From Pseudobacter sp. (lineage in GTDB: Bacteria; Bacteroidota; Bacteroidia; Chitinophagales; Chitinophagaceae), in the NCBI GenBank assembly GCA_017849455.1, contig JAFIGX010000004.1:186001-250000 (forward strand): a stretch of 64,000 nt of DNA, in the 5' to 3' direction. The notes under the pieces are model-generated. The model ran no database searches and was not told the origin of the DNA. It worked only from the letters and a program-made list of their open reading frames with translations. The translations under genes were made by a program, and so were the position numbers. Within the stretch, counting starts at the first letter, position 1, and every line of letters begins with the position of its first letter. Of this stretch, positions 46,092-54,939 are shown piece after piece.

Positions 46092-47441
46092 ATGGAATCA
46101 CAACATTCGAATCCAAAAGAAACAGTGGCAGCGCCAGATCCGACAACAGCAGCAGAGGTTCCGGGAATAATGCAACACAGGCCAAAGTGGAAAAGAACGG
46201 TCTTTAAAAAAAGATACCAGGTATTAGGGGTATTGTGCCTGCTCGCCATTATTACCTACCTCGACAGAACCGCCGCATCCGTAGCAGAGCATGGTATAAC
46301 AGATACCTTTCAATTGACCGAACAACAATTCGGATGGCTTCATGCCATATTCTCTATCGCTTATGGTATTTTCCAAATACCATCGGGGTTGCTGGGCGAC
46401 AGGTTCGGCGCTAAAAAAGTGCTGTTATTTATTGTGGTATGGTGGAGCGCTTTTACCTTGTTTACCGGATTATCGGCCACCTTTTCAATGATACTGATCA
46501 TCCGTTTCCTTTTTGCTGCAGGCGAGTCCGGGGCTTTTCCCAATATATCCATTGCCATTTCCAAATGGTTTCCTGCAACAGAAAGAGCAAGAGCTCAGTC
46601 ATTCATCTGGATGTGCACGCGCATGGGTGGAGCATTGGCTCCACTCATTATCTTACCGGTAATGCAACAGTGGGGCTGGCGCATGGTTTTCTACAGCTTC
46701 GGCATTATCGGAATACTTTGGGCTGTTCTATGGTATTTTTTCTTCAAGGAAGATCCATCGCAAATGCCCGGCATCTCTACCGAAGAGATCAATGAAATTG
46801 AAAACACCAGAACGGTAAAAAAAACACACACGCTTTTATCATTCAAAAAATTGTCTGCGGATAAGAATCTATGGGCCATCATGCTTATGTATTTCCTGTA
46901 TATGTTTGGCGCTTACTTTTATCTGTCATGGATGCCCAAATATTTACGACAGGGACGTGGATTCGATCTGAAGCAGGGAGGTTTGATCTCACTCCCCTTC
47001 GTGTTGGGAGCATTGGGTTGTTTGCTGGGAGGCATTGCCACCGATCACCTGTGCAAAAAAATAGGTGTTAAATGGGGTCGCCGCAGTGTGGCGCTTACAG
47101 GATTGTTCCTGGCCGGGATCTGTATTATCGGTGCTGCATTGTCGCCTGGCAACCTCACCTGCATCATTTTCTTATCTGCCGGTTTATTTTTTAAAGATTT
47201 CACGTTACCTGTATCCTGGACGGTATCTGCCGATATTGGCGGGAAATATGCCGGCTCCATTACCGGCAGCATGCACATGTTTGGCCAAATAGGCTCTACG
47301 GTAATGTCGCTGGGGTTTGGCTACCTGGTCCAGGAAACAGGCAACTGGAATATGCCGATGATCGGTATTGGCATACTGGTGATCTGCAGTGGCCTGCTTT
47401 GGCTCCGCATCGATGCCACCAAACACCTTGACCAATCCTGA
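46092..47441 (+). CDS. MFS transporter (anion:cation symporter-like)
   Basis: A 449-residue 12-helix transporter resembling the ACS (hexuronate, glucarate, tartrate) group. It has YLDRTAASVAEHGITDTFQL after the first helix, GIFQIPSGLLGDRFGAKKVL between helices 2 and 3, and FLFAAGESGAFPNISIAISK in helix 4, all typical of that group. The N-terminal 45 residues are a polar cytoplasmic extension. It lies 75 bases after the TonB receptor on the same strand and probably carries the imported compound, perhaps an organic or sugar acid, across the inner membrane. The gene is convergent with the second carbohydrate locus. Confidence 0.88.
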   Translation: MESQHSNPKETVAAPDPTTAAEVPGIMQHRPKWKRTVFKKRYQVLGVLCLLAIITYLDRTAASVAEHGITDTFQLTEQQFGWLHAIFSIAYGIFQIPSGLLGDRFGAKKVLLFIVVWWSAFTLFTGLSATFSMILIIRFLFAAGESGAFPNISIAISKWFPATERARAQSFIWMCTRMGGALAPLIILPVMQQWGWRMVFYSFGIIGILWAVLWYFFFKEDPSQMPGISTEEINEIENTRTVKKTHTLLSFKKLSADKNLWAIMLMYFLYMFGAYFYLSWMPKYLRQGRGFDLKQGGLISLPFVLGALGCLLGGIATDHLCKKIGVKWGRRSVALTGLFLAGICIIGAALSPGNLTCIIFLSAGLFFKDFTLPVSWTVSADIGGKYAGSITGSMHMFGQIGSTVMSLGFGYLVQETGNWNMPMIGIGILVICSGLLWLRIDATKHLDQS

Positions 47442-47518
47442 CAAACGCCCTTAATGAATAAAGGTCTCAAGAGCCTGCCGGAAGGAGGCATAGAGGGACT
47501 GTACACGATCCCTGCCCC

Positions 47519-49159
47519 CTAGCGATTCACGGATATGACCTGTCCATTTTTCAGCAGGGAGGCTTTCAATTCCTCATAAGGCAATTCCTGTACGGTATAA
47601 TTTTTATCGATGGCCAGGCAAGCCGCCATTCCCGCCGCCTGCCCGAGCACAACATAAACAGGCTCCATGCGAATAGTGGTATAAGCAACATGCGAGGCCG
47701 ACAAACAAACCGGCACCAGGAGGTTATTGCATTCTTTTCTATCAGGCACAATGGAGTAATAACTGATGGGATACGGTTTTGTCGAGATGTAAATATCCCC
47801 ATCCGTTCTTACCTTATTGTCTTCTGTTGCTACCCTCGAAACCTCATGGCAGTCCAGTGAATAACTTCCGTAACCGATGGCGTGGTCAGCATCTACCCTA
47901 TCATTTCGCTGAACATTTTTTTGGGTCATTACAAATTCTCCGATCATGCGTCTGCCTTCACGCACATAAATCTGGTAAGGAAAATTTCTATTGTCAATGA
48001 ACTCATCTTTGGCAAGCCCCCAGGTGTTCATATCATTACGGATATGTTCAGGCAACCTGGGGTCGTTTGCCAGGAACCACAGCAGGCCAAGCGCATAATC
48101 CCTATGCATATTCTCTATCGCCTTCCGTTTTTTATGATCGGCCTCGGCATATTCGTAGCTTCCTCCGATCAGGTCCATGTGGTTAGTATCTGTTTTTTTA
48201 TTAGGCATGGGCGAGATAGTGATCACCTTATTCAATGGTATCTGAGAATTGGCTTTTATGCGCCTGGCCGTAAACTCATACCAGAGCGGATGATAATTTT
48301 TAGGTTTCTCCAGGGGCCTCCTGTTATTGGGGTCATTCGTCAATGACAAGCGGTAACAATATGCCTGGGACCTCCTATCCGCATCACCGTCCTTGCCCCA
48401 TAATTTCTTTTCTACAAATGGCAGCAATCCCGAAGCAGGATCTCCCTCCTTTATATATGGATCTACAGGGTATATTTTCTGACCACTATCATATCTGATC
48501 CCATTCAATGTTTCACCGTATTTTTTATTTCCTTCCCTACCATAAGTATAGGAAACGCCAGCCCTTGCAAGAAGGTCTCCTTCGTACGAGGCATCGATGA
48601 AAACTTTTGCATGGATCATACTGCCGTTCGTCAACGGGATACCGGTGATCTTTGCACCTTTTTTGATTATTCTTTTTTGCAGGTCCAAAGGTTTGTTGAA
48701 CATTATTTCAACATTCGCTTCTTTGAGCATTTTTTTCAGGACCATTTCTCCCACATGGTTTTCGTAGACCCACTGCATTTTCAAATTATCGTTCTTACCC
48801 TTCCAGGAATCATGCTCCGTAGATTTCATATAAGATTCTCTGTCCTGGTTTTTCCAAACCTTCGGGTCCAGGTAATAAGTATATATCCGCTGATAAAACT
48901 CTTTGGCAATACCGCCTAAGAGCGTAGGCCCGCTCATGTCGGTTGCCGTCAATCCCGAAGTGGCCATACCTCCCACATGATTGTTTTTCGAGATCAATAC
49001 AACCTTTTTACCCATTCTACCTGATTGTACCGCGGCCATCACTCCAGCAGCAGATTCGCCATAAACACATACATCATACGCCTTTTGCTTAGCGGAAGTT
49101 TGAGCAGCACAAGGTACTACAAGCAGCAAGCAGCTAATCGAATAAATTATTCTTTTCAT
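47519..49159 (-). CDS. Sec-exported FAD-dependent oxidoreductase
   Basis: A 546-residue protein from the ATG at 49159 (an ATG at 49168 is also possible). It has a signal peptide (IIYSISCLLLVVPCAAQ), then an FAD-binding fold starting YDVCVYGESAAGVMAAVQSG with the second element VVLISKNNHVGGMATSGL. FIDASYEGDLLARAGVSY and RMEPVYVVLGQAAGMAACLA are shared with the two paralogues at 60449-63777. This is the FAD_oxidored (PF12831-like) group. The GxGxxG loop is altered to G-x-S-A-x-G, as is usual in it. The substrate is unknown. It overlaps the 3' end of the upstream gene by about 26 bases and is the last gene of the locus. Confidence 0.83.
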   Translation of the reverse strand: MKRIIYSISCLLLVVPCAAQTSAKQKAYDVCVYGESAAGVMAAVQSGRMGKKVVLISKNNHVGGMATSGLTATDMSGPTLLGGIAKEFYQRIYTYYLDPKVWKNQDRESYMKSTEHDSWKGKNDNLKMQWVYENHVGEMVLKKMLKEANVEIMFNKPLDLQKRIIKKGAKITGIPLTNGSMIHAKVFIDASYEGDLLARAGVSYTYGREGNKKYGETLNGIRYDSGQKIYPVDPYIKEGDPASGLLPFVEKKLWGKDGDADRRSQAYCYRLSLTNDPNNRRPLEKPKNYHPLWYEFTARRIKANSQIPLNKVITISPMPNKKTDTNHMDLIGGSYEYAEADHKKRKAIENMHRDYALGLLWFLANDPRLPEHIRNDMNTWGLAKDEFIDNRNFPYQIYVREGRRMIGEFVMTQKNVQRNDRVDADHAIGYGSYSLDCHEVSRVATEDNKVRTDGDIYISTKPYPISYYSIVPDRKECNNLLVPVCLSASHVAYTTIRMEPVYVVLGQAAGMAACLAIDKNYTVQELPYEELKASLLKNGQVISVNR

Positions 49160-50351
49160 AAAATACATTTTCTGGATTGTTTTGAAGTAATACCTTCCTC
49201 CTCATTTCATCGGCCGTAAGGATCGTAAACGCGGCCTCTGCATTATACCAAAAGGGCATTTGATCACCGGTATTGGCATAAGATAATATCCGCCCGAGAA
49301 ACTGGTCGGCATTAGTAGTGTCCTTCATAATGGATGCCGTATAAGCAATAACTGCCCAAGGGTATTTACTCGGAATCTTTCCCGTTGCCCAGTCAGGATA
49401 ATGCTGATTGAACTCGCTATATAGCTTCTTTGCTCTTGGGGTTTCGGGGCCGATGATCCCAAACAGTATGGGGTACAACTGGCAAACAGCATCGGCATAA
49501 AATTTCGTCCATCGGGAATTGGATTGCTCCCCGCTACTCTTGCCGTTATCATACCAATTGTACATACTTTCTCTCCAAAGTTCCTGTTCAATGGCTTTCG
49601 TATTTTTTGCTACCAGTACCTGGTAATGATCTGCTTCCCTTTCAAATACCTTTTGCTCCAGCCAAACCATTGCCTTCAGGGCTTTATTGACCTCACAATT
49701 ATCCATCAGGTATTTTGCGCCATGAACATACGAGTCAACCGATAAATGATCATTGTCATCTCTCCCAAATTTATCAGGCACATTATTATTTTCCGTGTCG
49801 ATACATTTTTCCATTGCATCAGCTATCTGTGTAAGTTCTGAAGCATGCTCCTTTATCCACTGTTTATGCTCATCCGAAAATGACGCAAACCGTTGGGCCA
49901 GGATGATGAAAGTAGCAGCATAGGAATCTATTGAATCATACGTTCCTTCGGTAGTCTCTTCTTCTCCATAATAATCATAGATCGATCCGGGAATTTCAGG
50001 TTTATTGGTTACAGGATTCACCTCAGTATTTAATTTTCCAAAATACCAAAGCATATACTTTTTAACAGCCAGTATATTTTCCGGGCTGGTATTTTTTAGT
50101 AAAGCAATGCAGGCAAGATTGGAAAAATAGGGGCAGATCTTTTTTTTATCGAAAGCCTTGCAGGTCATTGTCATAGCACCATCCCGGAGTTGGGTTGCCA
50201 ATATATACCGGCACTGTGTTTTAATGACCGAGTCATATAAACTCACATCGCTGAAAGCAATTCCTGCTTTTGGTTGCGGACATATTTTTTGTGCCTCATT
50301 TTTCCTGCCTGTTAAAAAGACAAGGAATAAGACCAGGATATTCTTTGCCAT
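49134..50351 (-). CDS. exported all-alpha protein, possibly six-hairpin glycosidase-like
   Basis: A 405-residue protein with a short hydrophobic N-terminus (NILVLFLVFLTG). The mature part looks like an (alpha/alpha)-barrel: repeated helices with aromatic and acidic positions, including KTQCRYILATQLRDGAMTMT, YYGEEETTEGTYDSIDSYAA, RESMYNWYDNGKSSGEQSNS, KFYADAVCQLYPILFG and ISP-free PFWYNAEAAFTIL. The DSIDSYAATFIILAQRF stretch is like those of six-hairpin glycosidases. No family is certain. It is encoded between the T9SS TIM-barrel protein and the third FAD oxidoreductase, with a 3' overlap that suggests coupled translation. Confidence 0.65.
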   Translation of the reverse strand: MAKNILVLFLVFLTGRKNEAQKICPQPKAGIAFSDVSLYDSVIKTQCRYILATQLRDGAMTMTCKAFDKKKICPYFSNLACIALLKNTSPENILAVKKYMLWYFGKLNTEVNPVTNKPEIPGSIYDYYGEEETTEGTYDSIDSYAATFIILAQRFASFSDEHKQWIKEHASELTQIADAMEKCIDTENNNVPDKFGRDDNDHLSVDSYVHGAKYLMDNCEVNKALKAMVWLEQKVFEREADHYQVLVAKNTKAIEQELWRESMYNWYDNGKSSGEQSNSRWTKFYADAVCQLYPILFGIIGPETPRAKKLYSEFNQHYPDWATGKIPSKYPWAVIAYTASIMKDTTNADQFLGRILSYANTGDQMPFWYNAEAAFTILTADEMRRKVLLQNNPENVFYEKNNLFD

Positions 50352-50394
50352 TATACGGACCTCTTTTCAATAACCGGAAAATCGATACTTATTT

Positions 50395-50429
50395 AGAAAG
50401 CCCCGAAACATACGCTTCAAGGGCTTTCT
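50395..50429 (-). terminator. intercistronic hairpin
   Basis: agaaagccc (50395-50403) and gggctttct (50421-50429) are perfect nine-base inverted repeats with a 17-base loop, just after the stop of the 963-residue gene. There is no T-run on the minus strand, so it may protect or process the message rather than terminate it. Confidence 0.45.
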
Positions 50430-50449
50430 GCTTTTCATTGCTTATTCAG

Positions 50450-53341
50450 TTATTTCTTGATTACTTTTTGAGTTATGAATTTTCCCCCGGCCTGTTGCAC
50501 ACGAACAAAGTAAATTCCCGGAGGAGCGCCGGACAGATCAAATGATGCCTGTGGCCCGTTGATCTCTTTTCGCTGAATGATGCGCCCCGAAATGTCGATG
50601 ACATAAGCCGTGGACCTGTTCAGTGGTGTTGGGAAACTGACAATGAACCTTCCTGTCGTCGAGTTCGGATATACCTTTATTAAAGAGGGTACGGATGTAT
50701 CGATGAAAACCGGCTTATTATTCATGAATGATCCCAACGCAAAAGCATTACTACCAGGTGACAGGCATACTCCATTATAATAAGTATTGGTGGCGGCGGC
50801 GGAGATCAAGGCCGCCTGGGATAATGCTCCTGTATCGACAATTTTTATCAGCCTGTTACTTCCACCGTCGGCTGTTGTTGCATAAATAACAGGGGACTGC
50901 TGTGAGAAATCTACGGCGATACCTCTTGCTCCCACATCTTGTGAAGCTGTGGCTGGACTTAGGGTGTACATCAATGCCCAACTGGTCCCGCTTTTTTTCC
51001 ATTTTTGAATACCGCCTCCGTTTGTTACGGTCCTGTCATCGGCTATATAACAGGTATCGCCATTGGGATGAAATACAAAGCCATAAGGGCTTCCGGTGCC
51101 TATACCGGTCCCTGTCGTATTTATTATCAGTGTAACGGTACGTCCGGAAATTACAGGCAGCCCTGTACCCACTTTATAAATGCCGGCCTGACCGCTCTGT
51201 CCCTGACCAGTCGATAAATACAACTGACCGGCATGAATAACAGGCATACGGGTACTTTGAATAGCATTGGATATGCGCACGATCGTATCGCCGTTCGTAT
51301 ATATGATGCCCCAATTATTGACATTACCCTTGCCGGTTCCCCAACTGCTTGTATCATTCGATACCACACCCTTGAAGCCATACCCGAGGAACTTATTGGC
51401 CGGCGCCTTTGCAATGTTCTTAACCTCACTATTGATGCTTACCGTATTGATCGTTCTGTAAACATTGGTTGCTGAATCCACGGAAGGTATTGCTGCATCC
51501 ACGTCATACCCGCCAATAACAATTTTATCTCTTGATGGTGTCAGGCTGAGACCAAAGGCGGAGTCACTCAATGTCAATCTTTCCACAGATGAAGAGGAAG
51601 GCATGGCAACTGTATTGGTCAATGTTCCCGTGGGAGAAAATTCCTTTAAAAACGCGGGAGCTGATGTGTGCAGCGATACAGGGTCTCCATCCCCAAGTTG
51701 GCTTACTACAATGTTTCCCGGTGTGAAAGAGACCGGAGAAGGCAATGGTAACCCTGTTTCCTCCAGTCTGAACGCATCTATTACAACATCATACCCAACA
51801 GAACTGGCATTCTTTCCTGTAACCACGAACTTGAATACCTTATCGCCTTTGGTGTTAAAAGTTACGTTCCCAAAATTAAAATACAAGGAAGAGGGAGTGC
51901 TGGCATACGCATCTTTAACACCACTTACCGCCTGATTGTCTACATACAATTGAAACTGCCCGCATGTATCATTCTTTTTCATGGATATACGTACGTGATA
52001 AATGCCCGGCTTTGGAATATATAGTTTATAGGAGATGAAATCGTTCACAGCGTTTGCCTTGAACTTATGATAATAATAACCATTGGCCTGGTAGTGGCTG
52101 AGCAACTGCACAGGGTCTCCGGGTGAGGTAACTCTTGGCTGGTTCTCTGCCTGGTAGATCGTTTTATAGTCATCGAGGGAATCGCTCATTATATTACGGA
52201 ACTGGTACCAGGTTTGCGTATACACACTATCGGGCCTGATCAACCAGAAACCGTCGAGGGAATCGATGAGCTTTTCGCGGGGAACAGGCTGAACTATATT
52301 ATCCTTTACCCATCCGTTGCAATAGATCTCCCACAAGACCATATACCTGATGCCCCATTTCAATGCGAGTTCCACCTGCCTGCCTATTACTTCCCGTTGT
52401 GCAATGTCCTTCGCCAACCTGTCGCCGGTACGCCTGTTGGCGGCACATCCAAATTCGCCCATCATAATATTGTCCCTTCCAAAAAGCACGGATGTATCTG
52501 CTTTTGATCTGATGTAATCGAGACAATCAATTATTTTCCATTCCTCACCAGGAGCGCTTCCTGTGTAATTCGACCAGGAATAAAGGTCCATTTTCAGGTT
52601 CGGCACTACATAGTCAATGCCCAGTTTGTACGGGAATGTTCTGCCATTACCAGGTATCTGGTTGAACTCTGCAGCGCCCGCTACAACAACACTATCATCA
52701 CCCGGAGCAGTAGGGGTAGAATCCCTGCCGGCATTAATTCCTTCCTGCCTTGCCTTGAGCCAATCGATCATACCGGCGATACAACTATCCTGATAGCTTT
52801 GCCGGGCGCCATCTTTGTCAAAGTTCAGGGCGTTATCACCTTCCCAGTTTTGCAGTACTACTGTCTTACCCTTTAAATTGGGGTTCGTTCGCAAATAAAT
52901 GGTGAGGTCAGTAAACTCTTTTACTATGGAATCATGCTCCGGTATGCTTACGCCATCTTTCCACGATGAATCCTTTTTCCAGAAAAATTCAGAAGCGACG
53001 AATATGATGGTCTTTATTTTGGGCCTGTTGAGCACTGTTTGGTAATAAGGAGTCTTTATCAGATCGGTCATACTCTTTATTGGGCCAACGTTAGCGAGGC
53101 TCCAATCTGTATTGAAACTATATCCTATTTTATAAGAAGTGGTCAACCATAATTTAACGATACTTGTGCCCAGGTATTGGATCGTATCAACCCCTTCCTG
53201 TAAAAATGGTTTGCTGGTAAAATTATATTTCCCGCTTACATGTGTAACGCCCAATACGTCTTTTACACATTTTGACTGCCCTGAAATATTCTTTACGGAT
53301 ATAAGCAGCAACAATATCAAAGTGAGTGGAAAGATCCTCAT
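50450..53341 (-). CDS. T9SS-exported TIM-barrel protein with carbohydrate-binding-like and propeller modules
   Basis: A 963-residue secreted protein. After a signal peptide (about 1-21) comes a TIM-barrel-like domain (25-390) with QNWEGD (E167), AAEFNQ (E225), MDLYSWSNY (251-259), MMGEFG (E296) and LWEIYCN (E338). All of these recur in the 404-residue paralogue at 57901-59115. A beta-sandwich resembling carbohydrate-binding modules follows (about 395-535, ending VVIDAFRLEETG). A beta-propeller-like module (about 545-875) shares SPYGF, CYIADDR and NRLIKI segments with the 980-residue esterase. A type A sorting tail (VYPNSTTGRFIVSF onward) ends the protein. It is probably a surface glycosidase of a family I cannot name. 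Confidence 0.8.
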   Translation of the reverse strand: MRIFPLTLILLLLISVKNISGQSKCVKDVLGVTHVSGKYNFTSKPFLQEGVDTIQYLGTSIVKLWLTTSYKIGYSFNTDWSLANVGPIKSMTDLIKTPYYQTVLNRPKIKTIIFVASEFFWKKDSSWKDGVSIPEHDSIVKEFTDLTIYLRTNPNLKGKTVVLQNWEGDNALNFDKDGARQSYQDSCIAGMIDWLKARQEGINAGRDSTPTAPGDDSVVVAGAAEFNQIPGNGRTFPYKLGIDYVVPNLKMDLYSWSNYTGSAPGEEWKIIDCLDYIRSKADTSVLFGRDNIMMGEFGCAANRRTGDRLAKDIAQREVIGRQVELALKWGIRYMVLWEIYCNGWVKDNIVQPVPREKLIDSLDGFWLIRPDSVYTQTWYQFRNIMSDSLDDYKTIYQAENQPRVTSPGDPVQLLSHYQANGYYYHKFKANAVNDFISYKLYIPKPGIYHVRISMKKNDTCGQFQLYVDNQAVSGVKDAYASTPSSLYFNFGNVTFNTKGDKVFKFVVTGKNASSVGYDVVIDAFRLEETGLPLPSPVSFTPGNIVVSQLGDGDPVSLHTSAPAFLKEFSPTGTLTNTVAMPSSSSVERLTLSDSAFGLSLTPSRDKIVIGGYDVDAAIPSVDSATNVYRTINTVSINSEVKNIAKAPANKFLGYGFKGVVSNDTSSWGTGKGNVNNWGIIYTNGDTIVRISNAIQSTRMPVIHAGQLYLSTGQGQSGQAGIYKVGTGLPVISGRTVTLIINTTGTGIGTGSPYGFVFHPNGDTCYIADDRTVTNGGGIQKWKKSGTSWALMYTLSPATASQDVGARGIAVDFSQQSPVIYATTADGGSNRLIKIVDTGALSQAALISAAATNTYYNGVCLSPGSNAFALGSFMNNKPVFIDTSVPSLIKVYPNSTTGRFIVSFPTPLNRSTAYVIDISGRIIQRKEINGPQASFDLSGAPPGIYFVRVQQAGGKFITQKVIKK

Positions 53342-53387
53342 ATAGCAAGGTTTTAGTTAGGTTGAATAGGTTTATAGATGAATGGTC

Positions 53388-54890
53388 TTATTCCATCCGG
53401 AGCGTGACTTTATCCCAATTGTCGGTCCTGAAAGGAAACGCAGGAATGCCTTTTCTATTCGCCAGGTTGGTAAAAGGATAATTGGTGAATGCATATCTAA
53501 CGGCAACAGGGTCCTTAACCTGTTTACTGTACAAATGCACTTCGTTCCCAACGATGACGGCCGTGGCGGGATAGAAGATCTTGTCTTTTCCTGCAATCCA
53601 GAAATGTAGCGGGGCAGTACCTTCCTGCAAGATCAAACCATTGGATAATGTTTCCTTTTTGTATGAAACGAAAACCGAATCACCAACCACTTTGATTTCT
53701 TTATACCTGGGCCCTTCGTATTGCATATTCTTCATGCCGTAGGTCTTATTGAGGGCCAGCCACCCTAAACGTTCACCGATCTGTCTTTTCCTGCTTGGAT
53801 GTACGATGGTGCTATCGCCAACGTCCATCGTGCAAATCATGCCGGTATTTTTAAGTGCAAGGATCGATTCCTGTTCTTCTCTGAAGATCGCATATCCATA
53901 CTCGAGTGGGTTGTGCTTTTTCCAGTTATAAGGTGTCACTTGAGGATAATAGAATGGGAGGTCGCCCTGGTTGAAATCTTTTCTCCATCCATTGAACATG
54001 GCAGTACATAATTTTGGATACCTGCCGTGAATCCCTGCATTGGATTCTCCCTGATACCAGATAAAGCCGCTGATGGAAAGGTTTTTAAGTGGATATATCA
54101 TGGCATTGTAAATAAGAGAAGGTCTTGCGGTTACTCCCTTGGCTTCGGGTGATGCGAGGTATGGCTCAACATACAGTTCATTCAATTCTTTGTCAGCCGT
54201 AAGGACTTCTCTTGCAGTAAAAGCCTGCGCTGCCGCTCCTCCATAAGCCGATACGACGACCCCTACCGGTACATTCAAATCTTTAAACAGCTCCCGCGCA
54301 AAGTAGTAGCTTATCACACTGAATGTGGCAACATTTTCGGGATTACATAACTTCCATTCACCTTTAAAACTATCCTGTGGGGTAAGTGCATTGCTTTTTT
54401 CTACCGTCAAGAGCCTGATCGATGGATAATCAGCAGCAGCAATTTCCTGCTGATAATTTTCAGCACCATAATGATAGGGCAGAAAGGGCTTCATATACAT
54501 CGACATATTGGATTGCCCGCTGGCAATCCAGACTTCGCCGATCAATAGATTTTTCAATTCGATTTTTTCATCACCGGAATTGATGGTCATTGTATGAGCC
54601 GTAAAGTCTCCTTTGTTTATCGTCGGCATTTTAATTTGCACCATCCATTCCCCGTTCACAGCAGTAGTCTTGTATTTTTGTTTATCCCAATCGGCAGCTA
54701 TAGTTATTTTACTTCCGTTCATAGCCTTGCCCCAAACCTTGAATAGCTTTCCCTGCTGTATTACCATATTGCTTTGCAGGACCGATGCAATGGATAGTTT
54801 GTCAGTCGTGTTATCCGGCTGTGCATAGCTGTACTTCATTATGAATGTCAGCACAAGCAGCACCATTGATATTTTTTTGAACATGGGCAA
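53388..54890 (-). CDS. sialate O-acetylesterase-like exported esterase
   Basis: A 500-residue SGNH-type esterase of the SASA family, exported by a signal peptide (about 1-23). An N-terminal beta region (SVLQSNMVIQQGKLFKVWGK) precedes the catalytic block GEVWIASGQSNM with nucleophile S127. It is followed by GFIWYQGESNAG, and a histidine-containing TMDVGDSTIVHPSRKRQIGE that fits the His/Asp part of the site. Family members remove O-acetyl groups from sialic acid or plant polysaccharides. It is the short, untagged partner of the 980-residue T9SS form encoded next to it. Confidence 0.88.
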   Translation of the reverse strand: MPMFKKISMVLLVLTFIMKYSYAQPDNTTDKLSIASVLQSNMVIQQGKLFKVWGKAMNGSKITIAADWDKQKYKTTAVNGEWMVQIKMPTINKGDFTAHTMTINSGDEKIELKNLLIGEVWIASGQSNMSMYMKPFLPYHYGAENYQQEIAAADYPSIRLLTVEKSNALTPQDSFKGEWKLCNPENVATFSVISYYFARELFKDLNVPVGVVVSAYGGAAAQAFTAREVLTADKELNELYVEPYLASPEAKGVTARPSLIYNAMIYPLKNLSISGFIWYQGESNAGIHGRYPKLCTAMFNGWRKDFNQGDLPFYYPQVTPYNWKKHNPLEYGYAIFREEQESILALKNTGMICTMDVGDSTIVHPSRKRQIGERLGWLALNKTYGMKNMQYEGPRYKEIKVVGDSVFVSYKKETLSNGLILQEGTAPLHFWIAGKDKIFYPATAVIVGNEVHLYSKQVKDPVAVRYAFTNYPFTNLANRKGIPAFPFRTDNWDKVTLRME

Positions 54891-54939
54891 TTATTTTATT
54901 TGGTTGATTTTATGATGAAGAATGTTACTCTTATCTCAT

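Noticed and set aside
47442..47518. A terminator between the convergent MFS and FAD oxidoreductase genes
   Set aside because: Only short, imperfect inverted words are present, with no convincing stem or T-run.
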